A stretch of 64,000 bases of DNA from GYS-P2D sp964414425 (GCA_964414425.1 CAYPWL010000014.1:1-64000), one strand, 5' to 3'. Positions 46,821 to 56,611 are shown, numbered from the stretch's first letter. Made by a program: numbers and translations. Notes: generated by a model not told the origin, from the letters alone.

Positions 46821-48035
46821 TTGAAATCGAAATTAATCTTAAAGCTTATTGGTTGGGGCATTAGTGGGATATTACATATACTCAACATGATCCCCGCTTC
46901 ATCAACGATCAAGGATTGGCTCAATCTTAGGAGGTCCGCTTTGACAAGACGCACAAATGAACAGTCTGATAGACCAAACATCCTATTCATCTGTCCATCA
47001 TTAGGAGAATATGAAAGTACAGAACCACTCATTGCTGCGTTACGCTCATCCAGTAATATACACCTAAGCTTCTTCTCCGATAGCGGCTATCGAATGTTGA
47101 AAAAAGAAGCTCATCTATGGTCTTCGCTGAGTTATACTCCGATAGATCGCCAAGCAGAAGTCCAAGAATATCTGAACGAGATACAACCAGATAGCATCGT
47201 CATCGCACACAACTTTATGTGGCCGCAACTGCTTCGAACCATTATAGAAAGAAACATCAAGCTATATCTCATAGAGCATAGTATCGACATCTCGAAAACG
47301 TTGAAAATCTTCTGGGCAGGACTCTGGACAGATGCTTATCAACATGCCTCTTTGATTACATGTTCTGATCAAGAAACTTTTGACTATTTCGCTGATCAAA
47401 AAGGGGTAGAACCAGTAATCAAGACTGACTCCTTGCGATATCTGTCCACACTTCAGCATTCAGAGCAGAATTGGTCAGATGAGTTAATTGAAGAATTCTG
47501 TACAAGACGTCCTACCCTGATATTAGCCAGTATCCATGAAGAGGATATTCGAGTAATCCAACCCATTTATAAGGAGTTGATAAAATGCTATCAATTATTA
47601 ATTGTGCCTCATCATATCGATGCTGACAATATTGACTCCATTCGAAGTCAATTGGAGGAAAGTATGCTTTACTCAGTTACCGAAGAACTCTCTAACGATC
47701 CCATACTAATTGTCGACCATATGGGAATACTTAAGTATCTCTATCGATATCCAAGCCTTGCTTATATCGGAGGGGGATTTGGTCGAGGAATCCACGGTGC
47801 CCAAGAGGCAGTTCCATACAATATACCCATCCTGTTCGGACCAAAATATAAGAAATTCGCTTACGCTAAACAGCTGATGAAAGACGGCAGAGCTCATGAA
47901 ATCAGAAACTCTAATGAGTTACTGAGTGCAATAAAGAATATGCACTTGTTAGTACGCACAAATAGCTCCACTCCGATTAATCGAGACAAACTTGAACAAG
48001 ACATAGTATATATCGCTAATGCGATCTTAAGCTAG
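46821..48035 (+). CDS. waaA: 3-deoxy-D-manno-octulosonic acid transferase
   Basis: A GT-B glycosyltransferase of 404 aa that attaches Kdo to lipid A. An N-terminal membrane anchor (about 5-25) is followed by CPSLGEYES, with Glu63 as the likely catalytic base (ASVGE in others), and by GGGFGRGIHGAQEA, the conserved CMP-Kdo region. The start is TTG at 46821; an upstream ATG at 46797 is out of frame. Its 3' end overlaps convergent valS by 9 bp. Confidence 0.9.
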   Translation: MKSKLILKLIGWGISGILHILNMIPASSTIKDWLNLRRSALTRRTNEQSDRPNILFICPSLGEYESTEPLIAALRSSSNIHLSFFSDSGYRMLKKEAHLWSSLSYTPIDRQAEVQEYLNEIQPDSIVIAHNFMWPQLLRTIIERNIKLYLIEHSIDISKTLKIFWAGLWTDAYQHASLITCSDQETFDYFADQKGVEPVIKTDSLRYLSTLQHSEQNWSDELIEEFCTRRPTLILASIHEEDIRVIQPIYKELIKCYQLLIVPHHIDADNIDSIRSQLEESMLYSVTEELSNDPILIVDHMGILKYLYRYPSLAYIGGGFGRGIHGAQEAVPYNIPILFGPKYKKFAYAKQLMKDGRAHEIRNSNELLSAIKNMHLLVRTNSSTPINRDKLEQDIVYIANAILS

Positions 48036-50648
48036 CTTAGCCAAGGATTCCTCTAATATCCTAACTCGCTCCTCTCCATCTGCACGCTTCTTACGCTCAT
48101 TATTAACGACTGCCTCTGGAGCATTCTGCACAAAACGCTCATTGCTGAGTTTCTTCTGGACAGATAGGACAAACCCTTTGGCATAGTCTAACTCGGACTG
48201 TAACCTTTTGCGCTCTTCTTCAATGTTAACTTCTACTTCAAACTGCAAGAAGTATTTCTCATTATCAGACATGAACGAAGATCCATTGGATGGCAATTCA
48301 TCCAAGATTTCAAACTTATCAACGAAAGCCATCTTTTGAACCAGGCTTACAATATTAGGCTTCGTCAAGAAGTTTGTATTGGCCTGCTCTACATAAAGAC
48401 TTAAGGGCTCTTTCGGCTTGAGCTGATTCGCATTTCTCGTATCGCGAACCTTAGTTACTAATCGCTTGAGTACTTCGAACTCATCTAATAGAACTGAATC
48501 AACGACCTCAGCAGACGGGAAGCTTGCTATAATACAATCATCACCAGGCTTTCTATCTGATAAGTTATGATAGATCTCCTCAGTTACGAAAGGCATCAAC
48601 GGATGTAGCGTAATGCATATGCGCTCGTATATCGATAGGATTGCTGTAAGAGTCTCAAGATCAATCGGACTGCCATAGTCTGGCTTGATCATCTCCAAAA
48701 ACCATGAACAGAAGTCATTCCATATGAAGGAATACAATTTCATAGTCATATCAGACAACTTATAGCTCGCATAATCCGATTCGATATCGGATATGGTAGC
48801 GTCAAGCTTCTGACGAATCCACTGTATCGCCAGTTCATTGGCCTTGGGCATGGATAGATTGTCATCTACCTCCCAACCTTTGACCAGTCGTAAGGCATTC
48901 CATAGCTTATTACAGAAGTTACGCCCCTGCTCACAGAGCTTCTCATCAAATAATAAGTCTCCTCCCGCTGGCGAACTTGACAGTACTCCAAATCTTACCC
49001 CATCTGCACCAAAATCGGCAATGAGCTTAAGCGCATCAGGGCTATTACCCAGAGACTTACTCATCTTACGACGCTGCTGATCTCTAACCATGCCGGTGAA
49101 GTAGACTTCCTTGTATGGCATCTCTCCCTGCCACTCGTAACCTGACATAATCATACGAGCCACCCAAAGAAATATGATATCCCAACCTGTCACTAAGATC
49201 GAAGTCGGATAATAATAGTCGAGTTCCTTGGAGCCAAATCCTCCAAAACATGTGATAGGCCACAACCACGAACTAAACCAAGTATCAAGCACATCTTCGT
49301 CTTGTTTGAGGTCGTCCCTTGTGATATGGCTTCCCAGTTTTTCTTGCGCTAACCGCATTGCTTCCTCAGGTGTGGTAGCAACAAATACTTCTTCACCCAC
49401 GTAGTACGCAGGTATACGATGCCCCCACCATAGCTGCCTGCTGATACACCAATCTCGGATGTTTTCCATCCAGTGGCGATAGGTATTCTTCTGTCGCTCT
49501 GGGTGAAACTGGATATCATCAGTCATTACCGCCTTAAGTGCTGGCTCTGCTAATGACTTCATATCAACATACCACTGTAACGACAGTCGAGGCTCGACAA
49601 CTGCATCTGTACGCTCAGATCGACCAACACTATGGGTATAGTCATCGATCTTGTCGATATAGCCTTCAGCTTCAAGTTGTTTAATAACCTTCTTGCGAGC
49701 AATAACACGATCATCGCCGATGTATACCTGAGCCGCTTCACTCAAGGTGCCATCAGGATTGAGTACATCTATGGTCTCTAATTTATGGCGCTTCCCAATC
49801 TCATAATCGTTAGGATCATGTGCTGGTGTAATCTTAAGTGCCCCCGTACCAAAGTCTCTATCGACATAGTCGTCAAAAATGATCGGCACTACCCGATCAA
49901 CGATTGGTACGATGACATTTTTTCCTTTGTACTTAGCATATCGCTCGTCCTGAGGATGAACTGCAATAGCAGTATCTCCCATGATGGTTTCGGGTCGAGT
50001 GGTAGCGATGATGATATGATCATCAGATCCTTCTACCTGGTACTTGACATGGCATAGCCGAGTCATTTCATCTCGGTATAGCACCTCTTCATTAGACAGT
50101 ACTGTCTGCCCCTCAGGATCCCAGTTAACCATCCGATAATCTCGATATAGTTTATCACGATTATATAAGTCTACAAAAGCCTGTAGCACAGCTTCTGATC
50201 GTGGCTCATCCATAGTGAACGCCGTGCGCTCCCAATCGCATGACGCGCCTAACTTTCTTAATTGCTTAAGTATGATTCCACCATACTTATCGGTCCATGC
50301 CCACGCATGCTTGAGGAATTCTTCTCGAGTAAGATCGGACTTCTTGATGCCTTGCTCTCGGAGCATACGGACAACCTTGGCCTCTGTCGCTATCGAAGCG
50401 TGATCTGTTCCTGGTACCCAACAAGCGTTCTTACCATCCAATCTAGCCTTACGAATCAAGATATCTTGAACCGTATTATTAAGCATATGTCCCATATGGA
50501 GGACCCCTGTCACATTGGGCGGAGGTATGACGATGCTATAAGACTCACGATCATCTGGCTCTGAGTGGAAATATCCATTCTCTTCCCAATGCGTATACCA
50601 TTTCTCCTCAACACTTGACGGGTCATACCTGGATGCTAAATCCTTCAT
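48027..50648 (-). CDS. valS: Valyl-tRNA synthetase
   Basis: A class I aminoacyl-tRNA synthetase of 873 aa. PPPNVTGVLHMGH carries the HIGH motif as HMGH (51-54), the editing domain lies about 190-340, and KMSKSLGNSPD is the second signature. The C-terminal coiled-coil tRNA-binding arm is present (about 810-873). It lies 62 bp downstream of lysA on the same strand; no promoter box is seen in the gap, so co-transcription is plausible. Confidence 0.97.
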   Translation of the reverse strand: MKDLASRYDPSSVEEKWYTHWEENGYFHSEPDDRESYSIVIPPPNVTGVLHMGHMLNNTVQDILIRKARLDGKNACWVPGTDHASIATEAKVVRMLREQGIKKSDLTREEFLKHAWAWTDKYGGIILKQLRKLGASCDWERTAFTMDEPRSEAVLQAFVDLYNRDKLYRDYRMVNWDPEGQTVLSNEEVLYRDEMTRLCHVKYQVEGSDDHIIIATTRPETIMGDTAIAVHPQDERYAKYKGKNVIVPIVDRVVPIIFDDYVDRDFGTGALKITPAHDPNDYEIGKRHKLETIDVLNPDGTLSEAAQVYIGDDRVIARKKVIKQLEAEGYIDKIDDYTHSVGRSERTDAVVEPRLSLQWYVDMKSLAEPALKAVMTDDIQFHPERQKNTYRHWMENIRDWCISRQLWWGHRIPAYYVGEEVFVATTPEEAMRLAQEKLGSHITRDDLKQDEDVLDTWFSSWLWPITCFGGFGSKELDYYYPTSILVTGWDIIFLWVARMIMSGYEWQGEMPYKEVYFTGMVRDQQRRKMSKSLGNSPDALKLIADFGADGVRFGVLSSSPAGGDLLFDEKLCEQGRNFCNKLWNALRLVKGWEVDDNLSMPKANELAIQWIRQKLDATISDIESDYASYKLSDMTMKLYSFIWNDFCSWFLEMIKPDYGSPIDLETLTAILSIYERICITLHPLMPFVTEEIYHNLSDRKPGDDCIIASFPSAEVVDSVLLDEFEVLKRLVTKVRDTRNANQLKPKEPLSLYVEQANTNFLTKPNIVSLVQKMAFVDKFEILDELPSNGSSFMSDNEKYFLQFEVEVNIEEERKRLQSELDYAKGFVLSVQKKLSNERFVQNAPEAVVNNERKKRADGEERVRILEESLAKLA

Positions 50649-50710
50649 ATGCTATTCTTTCAATCTTGTTTTGTAATTAACGCTGTCTGATATATCTCTT
50701 AGCCCCTTAT

Positions 50711-51970
50711 CTAAGACACTACTGCTGGAACCTGAACGAGATCCGACAGTTCTATTTGATTCTTCAATAAATCTTCAAAAGTCTCTCGCTCTCTAATCAA
50801 ATGAGCCTGTCCTTGATAGACAAGCACCTCCGCTGGTCTGAAGCGAGAGTTATAATTAGAGCTCATCTGATAGCAATAGGCTCCTGCATTCTTGAAGCAA
50901 AGCACATCGCCTTCTTGAATCTCATTAATCTTACGGTTTATACCGAATGTATCAGTCTCGCAGATATATCCTACTATCGTATATATTCTGCTTTTTGCCT
51001 CTGGCTTACTGACATTGATGATCTGATGGTAAGCATCATAAAACATAGGTCTTATGAGATGATTGAGCCCTGAGTCTACACCAGCGAATACCGTCGAGGT
51101 TGTTTGCTTAACCACATTAGTCTTTACGAAGAAGTACCCCGCCTCACTCACCAAATACTTTCCAGGTTCAAACTTCAAGGTTAGTTCTCTACCATACTCT
51201 TTACAAAATTCCTTAAAGCGCTTGGTGATCTTCTCACCTAAGTCTTCTATATCAGTTTCTATGCCATCATCTTTGTAAGATACCTTGAAGCCACTACCGA
51301 AGTCGATATAGGTTAATTCATCAAATGACTTGGCTGCGCTGAATAATATCTCTGCACCATTTAAGAATACTTGCGAATCAAGAATCTCTGATCCTGTATG
51401 CATATGCAGTCCCTCTACATTCATCCCAGTAGCCTTGACGATCCGCTCCACAAGTGGCAACTGATACATGGATATGCCAAATTTAGAATCTATATGCCCT
51501 GTAGATATCTTAGAATTACCACCTGCCATGATGTGCGGATTGATCCTCACACAGATCGGATAGGACGGATACTTCTGTCCAAATTGCTCTAATATGCTGA
51601 TGTTATCGATATTGACTTTTACGCCAAGCTCTACCGCTTCTTCGATCTCCTCGAAGCTCACACAATTAGGGGTATACAATATCTCATCAGCAGTGAATCC
51701 TGCATGCAATCCTAACTTAACCTCCTGTATAGATACAGCATCTAAGCCTGCTCCTAACTGACGGATTAATCTTAGGATATTGATGTTAGTCAATGATTTG
51801 CAAGCATAGTTAATCTTGAGCTTGACTCCACTGAAAGCCTCCGTCAAGCGTTTATACTGACGCTCAATGATATCGTAATCATATACATAAAGTGGGCAGC
51901 CATACTGCTCCACTACCTCGAGCGCATCTACTTCGCCACTGAACGTGTAAGAACCATTAACTATCTGCAT
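50711..51970 (-). CDS. lysA: Diaminopimelate decarboxylase
   Basis: A PLP fold III enzyme of 419 aa that makes lysine from meso-diaminopimelate. PLP binds Lys58 in YACKSLTN; HMHTGSEI, FGSGFKV and EPGKYLV are the phosphate and substrate motifs; CETDTFG marks the second active-site half. A -7 promoter element precedes it. Its location upstream of valS suggests an amino-acid/translation unit. Confidence 0.95.
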   Translation of the reverse strand: MQIVNGSYTFSGEVDALEVVEQYGCPLYVYDYDIIERQYKRLTEAFSGVKLKINYACKSLTNINILRLIRQLGAGLDAVSIQEVKLGLHAGFTADEILYTPNCVSFEEIEEAVELGVKVNIDNISILEQFGQKYPSYPICVRINPHIMAGGNSKISTGHIDSKFGISMYQLPLVERIVKATGMNVEGLHMHTGSEILDSQVFLNGAEILFSAAKSFDELTYIDFGSGFKVSYKDDGIETDIEDLGEKITKRFKEFCKEYGRELTLKFEPGKYLVSEAGYFFVKTNVVKQTTSTVFAGVDSGLNHLIRPMFYDAYHQIINVSKPEAKSRIYTIVGYICETDTFGINRKINEIQEGDVLCFKNAGAYCYQMSSNYNSRFRPAEVLVYQGQAHLIRERETFEDLLKNQIELSDLVQVPAVVS

Positions 51971-51987
51971 GATTTTAGATTAGATCG

Positions 51988-51995
51988 CAAAAATA
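51988..51995 (-). promoter_or_regulatory. -7 promoter element of lysA
   Basis: On the minus strand this reads TATTTTTG followed by CG, a perfect TAnnTTTG, 17 bp before the lysA ATG. A -33 element is not clear. The remaining gap to 52115 has no other feature. Confidence 0.6.
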
Positions 51996-52115
51996 CAATA
52001 CTCTGTATCCTATGATATTTTAAATCCTCTAAATCATGGAATATTCCGAAGAGTATGACTAAGCGTATGAAACTACAGAGATGGCAAGAAAGAGACCATC
52101 AAATGATCTTAGCCG

Positions 52116-52793
52116 TTATGGCTCTACGACCCCTTCCACTACAACGTCATCATACTTCCCTGTTTCAATCACCTCGTAGAGTGATTTCATTGTACTGTTA
52201 GGGCCTGTTGTCGCAGCCAGATTGACCACCCAAGCCGGTAGCGCTCCTCCTGGATCTATCTTTAGGAAGTATTCCATATCTAACCATCCTTCTTGGGCAG
52301 GTTTCAGCGTATAATATGAATGAAATGAAGGAATACGGACAAAGCTCTTTTTCTTAGGGATTAAATCTGGTGTCGCATAGGACTTAGTGGTGACGACTTT
52401 GGTGATTGGGTCTTGTGTTCGCTCATAATAACATACCAAGTCTCGGTCGGATACGGGAAATGGCATATCTGTACTTATGTAGAAGTGATATTTACCAACA
52501 CCGAGCTTTTCTACTTCATAAGCCTCAAGAGTCCGGAGTACCCATTTCTTCTGATACTCGATGTCTTCAAGTGCCATCACAATAGCGGATAAAGATGATT
52601 CAATTCTTCCTATGACCTTGATCTCTTTGAACTTGGAGTTGTGGAGCTTTCGTGCATATATGGCATATTGCTCATTCTCTTTCATGAGCTGCCAGTCTTT
52701 GTCTATAGAGGTTTGCGCACCACAAGAGCAAGCCGAAATCATGAAAAGCGCTATTAAAGTTATGGCACAAGATGTAATACGCTTGTCTTTCAA
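52116..52793 (-). CDS. START-domain lipoprotein
   Basis: A START-like lipid-binding domain protein. The start is taken as TTG at 52793, giving 225 aa with an exact lipoprotein signal (KDKR, hydrophobic stretch, ISAC). The ATG at 52862 would add 23 poorly secretory residues. The domain includes EIKVIGRIESSLSAIV, DMPFPVSDRDLV, and DPGGALPAWVVN, the C-terminal helix region typical of START. Probably periplasmic and lipid-binding; the ligand is unknown. It lies downstream of the OYE-family gene. Confidence 0.75.
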   Translation of the reverse strand: MKDKRITSCAITLIALFMISACSCGAQTSIDKDWQLMKENEQYAIYARKLHNSKFKEIKVIGRIESSLSAIVMALEDIEYQKKWVLRTLEAYEVEKLGVGKYHFYISTDMPFPVSDRDLVCYYERTQDPITKVVTTKSYATPDLIPKKKSFVRIPSFHSYYTLKPAQEGWLDMEYFLKIDPGGALPAWVVNLAATTGPNSTMKSLYEVIETGKYDDVVVEGVVEP

Positions 52794-52886
52794 TGTATGA
52801 TATGAAGTTGAATCGGTATGATACGAGATTAAGACGTGATCGATACCCGATATGTTGGGCATTCACAATTATTTAATACTTGTGCT

Positions 52887-54080
52887 TTATGCAGAGGGTC
52901 GAGTCTTACCTGTGATTTTCTCGTATACCATCCATGGATCCATATCGGGATCTGGATCTAATCCTTGCCCAATACGGTGCAATTGAAACATATGCCATGG
53001 TGTAACCAGCATACCGGTCATGTCGATCTTGTCTACTCCTGTACGCACGTCAGGACTTGTACAATCAGCGCGTGTTCCATCAATGAGCTCTTTAGCGAGA
53101 TATGGATACATACAGAAGGGTCTGCCTAATCCGACAATATCAAATGCCTTACTCTCGAGCGCCTCTTGCATCACCTCTCGTGTCCTAAACCCTCCTGTCA
53201 ACATCAATGGAGTACTCACCAATTCTTTAACCTTAGCAATAAACTCTATGAAATATGCTTCACGCTGCTTGGTGCTTTCCTTTTGCATAGTACCAACCAT
53301 AGCTGCTCGCTCGTAAGTGCCTCCTGAAACTTCTATCAAGTCCATTTTTTCAGCATCGAGCATTTTGATGACTTCCATAGATTCTTCTTCTGTAAATGCA
53401 CCACGTTGAAAATCTGCAGAATTAATCTTGATGCCCACAGGAAAATCATCACCCACCTTCTTTCTGATATTTCGATAGATCTCAAGAGCGAATCTTGCTC
53501 TATTCTCAAGGCTGCCGCCCCATTGATCGGTTCTCTTATTGGTTAATCCTGATAAAAATTGACTCACTAAGTATCCATGAGCACCGTGTATCTGCACGCC
53601 TTTCATACTGGCTTGCTTAGCAATTAGTGCACTGTTACCATAACGATCAATAACATCCCATATTTCCTCTTCTGTCAAGGGTGTAGGTTGGTTATAGATA
53701 CTGCTCGGCATTGCAACATCTGATGCACTCACAGGTGCAGGGTCCAAGTATTTAGGCGCTTGTCGGCCTGGATGGTTGATCTGCATCCATAGCTGTGAGC
53801 CATGGGCTTGAGCTTTAGTGGTAAGAGTCTTATAATCCTCCAAGAAATCATCGTCCTCAGCGATCATAACATTAGCATTGACCAGATGGCGTCGATCTGC
53901 CATAACATTACCCGTAAAAATGATTCCTGCCTTACTCTTACCCCATTCTTCATATAGCTTAAATAGTGAGTCAGAAGGCCTACCATCGGGATGGGCCATC
54001 CCTTCACTCAGGGCAGATTTGCCTATGCGATTAGGCACAGTAACACCACAAGGAAGTATAATCGGATCAGAGAGTTTCAT
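52887..54080 (-). CDS. NADH:flavin oxidoreductase, Old Yellow Enzyme family
   Basis: An FMN-dependent TIM-barrel enzyme of 397 aa. The N-terminal VTVPNRIGKSALSEGMA and MQINHPGRQ motifs, the HGAHGYLVSQFLS active-site stretch, and the RTDQWGGSLENRARF segment are conserved. The family reduces activated alkenes or dienoyl substrates. No iron-sulfur/NAD-binding C-terminal domain is present, so it is the short form. Substrate unknown; the START-domain gene follows. Confidence 0.9.
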   Translation of the reverse strand: MKLSDPIILPCGVTVPNRIGKSALSEGMAHPDGRPSDSLFKLYEEWGKSKAGIIFTGNVMADRRHLVNANVMIAEDDDFLEDYKTLTTKAQAHGSQLWMQINHPGRQAPKYLDPAPVSASDVAMPSSIYNQPTPLTEEEIWDVIDRYGNSALIAKQASMKGVQIHGAHGYLVSQFLSGLTNKRTDQWGGSLENRARFALEIYRNIRKKVGDDFPVGIKINSADFQRGAFTEEESMEVIKMLDAEKMDLIEVSGGTYERAAMVGTMQKESTKQREAYFIEFIAKVKELVSTPLMLTGGFRTREVMQEALESKAFDIVGLGRPFCMYPYLAKELIDGTRADCTSPDVRTGVDKIDMTGMLVTPWHMFQLHRIGQGLDPDPDMDPWMVYEKITGKTRPSA

Positions 54081-54244
54081 AACTACTATTTCTATTGAAG
54101 CGTAAGATTATCCAAGTATAGTCGAAATCCAATCACACAGTTCCTGAATTAATTAGCGCATCAATCAGTATGTCTATAATCCCGTAGGCAACCAATATTA
54201 ATCCTCAGTCATATTAAGAATTAGGTGGCTAAACTAAATATTGA

Positions 54245-54795
54245 ATGCGCGTATTGAGCATACCTCTCACATTTTGTTTGGCATTGGTGATGAGTTGTAC
54301 CAGTGAAGAAACTGAGTTACTTGAGGTATTTGAGCCGAAGCCTATCACTACGGTAGAAATACTACTTACTGGTGATGCTAAGAACAATGAACTATTTAGT
54401 TTCAGGGACTTGACGGTCCTATAGGTCAAGAACCCGTAATTAGAAATAACATCCTACGAGCTAATACGACATATACAAGTATGCTCCTGTTGTTAGATGA
54501 GTCAGTAGAACCTGCTAACGATATTACAGCCGTAGTAGCAGGAGATGATGTTAATCACCAAGGATTTTATGCTCTTAATGGAGATAACATATCTATTGCC
54601 TATCTCGACTTTGATGCTAATGGTCACCCTCTCGGCACCCTCATGTCTACTACTAGTGGACCAGGCGAGTCATCTTTGACAATCGTCATAAGGAATCAAC
54701 CTAACAAGGGGGATTCAGGCGTACCGCAAGGTGAGATTAGCAATGCAGTAGGCAATACTGATATCGAAGTAACATTCGAGGTTGAAGTGAGATAA
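54245..54795 (+). pseudogene. Frameshifted one-repeat acidic lipoprotein, paralogue of the three-repeat gene
   Basis: The ATG at 54245 opens a lipoprotein signal ending ALVMSC and runs in frame to TAG at 54422-54424. A second frame then continues, without its own proper start, to TAA at 54793-54795. Joining them after GAC at 54407-54409 requires one missing base (TT at 54410-54411), and the result aligns with one repeat of 54895-56538: FRDLDGPIGQEPVI, DDVNHQGFYA, DFDANGHPLG, IRNQPNKG and VGNTDIEV match ARFFDADGEGVGAPTI, DDEHMFFF, DMDENGLPVG, LKHQPDQK and VGGTDVDI. Cause may be mutation, slippage or sequencing error. Confidence 0.75.
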
Positions 54796-54826
54796 CATAA
54801 GCATCGTCACCTATACTTATAAAGAG

Positions 54827-54862
54827 AAAAAAAAACCCATTCACCTGTGTCGGATGAATGGG
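54827..54862 (-). terminator. Terminator of the repeat-lipoprotein gene
   Basis: On the minus strand CCCATTCA and TGAATGGG form an 8-bp stem (54862-54855 with 54843-54836) followed by nine T residues. It lies 32 bp after the lipoprotein stop and between convergent paralogues. Confidence 0.8.
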
Positions 54863-54894
54863 CTCCAATTAAATACTATCTTCTTCGATCGATA

Positions 54895-56538
54895 TTACAG
54901 CGTAATATTCAGCGGAATTGTGATATCAACATCAGTTCCTCCAACCGAAACATCTGAAGTCGCTGTCTTCTGATCGGGCTGATGCTTAAGCACTATTCTA
55001 AAGCTACCTCCCGCTATCGACATATCTTGTGTCATCCAATTGGTTGATAATCCAACTGGTAATCCATTCTCATCCATATCGTTGTAGTTTATAGGGTCAC
55101 CACGCTCATCAACATTACCATCACCCTCAGGGCTACCAAAAGCATTATTGGTAAACTCAAAGAAGAACATGTGCTCATCATCTTCCTCCATGATCTCTGC
55201 TGTTACATCTTCCGGCTCTGCGCCTAAACTATTCGTCAACGTAATAGACATGTTATACTCAGTAGAAACAGATAGATTGATATCATCTATAGTAGGAGCT
55301 CCTACCCCTTCTCCATCAGCATCAAAGAATCTCGCAGAGATAGTATCTCCACCCATTACTGGAACAAAGCTCAATATGATCTCATTGATCACCTCTTCTT
55401 CTTCATTACCTTCTGCAATAATTAATGGTAAGGTGATATCCAGGTCTGTACCTCCAACATTTACATCAGATGTAGCCGACTTTTGTCCTGGCTGGTGCTT
55501 AAGGACTAAATTAAATTCACCTGGTGTATCTGTATGACCTCCCGCTGTCCAAACAGTTGATAAACCCACTGGAAGTCCATTCTCATCCATATCACTATAG
55601 TTGATTGGATCAGCACCATTATCTACATTTCCATCACCTGATGGATCTGAGAATATACCGTCTGTAAATGAGAAGAAAAACTGATGCTCATCATCTTCTT
55701 CCATGATCTCTTCTGTTACATCCTCCGGTTCAGCACCAAGAGTGTTAGTCAAGGTTACTGCCAAGTCATAAGTTACTCCCTCTGATAAAGTGATACTATC
55801 AATCATCGGAGCACCAACGCCATCACCATCCGCATCGAAAAACGAAGCTGTTACGACATCACCTTCACCTTGAGGTGTAAATGTTAATACCACTTCATTG
55901 ATTACTTCCTCTTCTTCTTCATCACCTTCTTCGATATTCAATGAGAATGAAATGTCAAAATCTGTTCCACCTGTATTCACATCAGAAGTAGCAGTCTTTT
56001 CATCTGGTTGATGTTTTAATATCACGTTGAATGTACCTGGATTATCGGTATGACCGCCAGCAGTCCAAGTAGTGGACAATCCTAATGGTAGTCCATTAGA
56101 ATCCATATCGTTATAGTTGATTGGATCATTACGATTATCCGTGTTCCCATCGCCAGTAGGATCTGCAAAGATGCCATCCGTAAAGGCAAAGAATAATTGA
56201 TGCTCATCCGCTTCTTCCAAAATCTCAGCTGCGATATCTTCTGGAGTTGATGGAAGTGTATTCGTTATAGCGAACGATAAATCATACGTAACTCCTTCCG
56301 CAAGTGATATATCTTCAATCACTGGGGCTCCTGTACCATCACCGTCGGCGTCGAACCATCTGGCAGTTACCGTTTCTCCGTCTCCTTGAGGTGTAAAGGT
56401 CAAGTCAATCTGAGTAATCGTCTCTTCGTCTTCATCCTCCATCTCCATTTCCATGGGATCATCGTCATCAGAGCAGCTTACCATAATCGCAAAAGCGAAT
56501 AACAGTAGTAGATAAAATTTAGAATTTATACTTTTCAT
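54895..56538 (-). CDS. Acidic lipoprotein with three tandem repeats, metal-linked
   Basis: A 547-aa secreted lipoprotein from the ATG at 56538 (signal ending IMVSC). After an Asp/Glu-rich linker come three repeats of about 165 aa (roughly 45-210, 215-385, 390-550). Each carries DADG, TPEDI/EPEDV, DEHxxFF, GDGN, DPINYxDMD, LKHQP and GGTDxDI. The histidines in DEH and KHQP recur in all three. A palindrome shared with the Zur-like gene precedes it, and the TonB receptor lies upstream. Metal binding is inferred. I recall single-repeat relatives in Bacteroidota but cannot name the family. Confidence 0.8.
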   Translation of the reverse strand: MKSINSKFYLLLLFAFAIMVSCSDDDDPMEMEMEDEDEETITQIDLTFTPQGDGETVTARWFDADGDGTGAPVIEDISLAEGVTYDLSFAITNTLPSTPEDIAAEILEEADEHQLFFAFTDGIFADPTGDGNTDNRNDPINYNDMDSNGLPLGLSTTWTAGGHTDNPGTFNVILKHQPDEKTATSDVNTGGTDFDISFSLNIEEGDEEEEEVINEVVLTFTPQGEGDVVTASFFDADGDGVGAPMIDSITLSEGVTYDLAVTLTNTLGAEPEDVTEEIMEEDDEHQFFFSFTDGIFSDPSGDGNVDNGADPINYSDMDENGLPVGLSTVWTAGGHTDTPGEFNLVLKHQPGQKSATSDVNVGGTDLDITLPLIIAEGNEEEEVINEIILSFVPVMGGDTISARFFDADGEGVGAPTIDDINLSVSTEYNMSITLTNSLGAEPEDVTAEIMEEDDEHMFFFEFTNNAFGSPEGDGNVDERGDPINYNDMDENGLPVGLSTNWMTQDMSIAGGSFRIVLKHQPDQKTATSDVSVGGTDVDITIPLNITL

Positions 56539-56568
56539 AAAATACAATTAATAACAATCAGAAATTTT

Positions 56569-56585
56569 ATGCAATATAGTTGCAT
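56569..56585. promoter_or_regulatory. Zur-type palindrome before the repeat lipoprotein
   Basis: ATGCAA-TATAG-TTGCAT is a perfect 17-bp palindrome with a 5-nt spacer, 31 bp upstream of the lipoprotein start and in the gap after the TonB gene. The core TGCAA-N5-TTGCA is repeated at 59460-59474 before the Zur-like gene. An imperfect -7 sequence TATATTG overlaps it on the minus strand. Confidence 0.65.
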
Positions 56586-56611
56586 TTAATGATTCAACGC
56601 AACAATGTTTG

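Noticed and set aside
55148..55537. A 129-codon open frame on the plus strand inside the repeat lipoprotein.
   Set aside because: It is antisense to a strongly supported gene, its serine-rich product mirrors the Asp/Glu/Gly codons opposite, and it has no promoter or homology signal.
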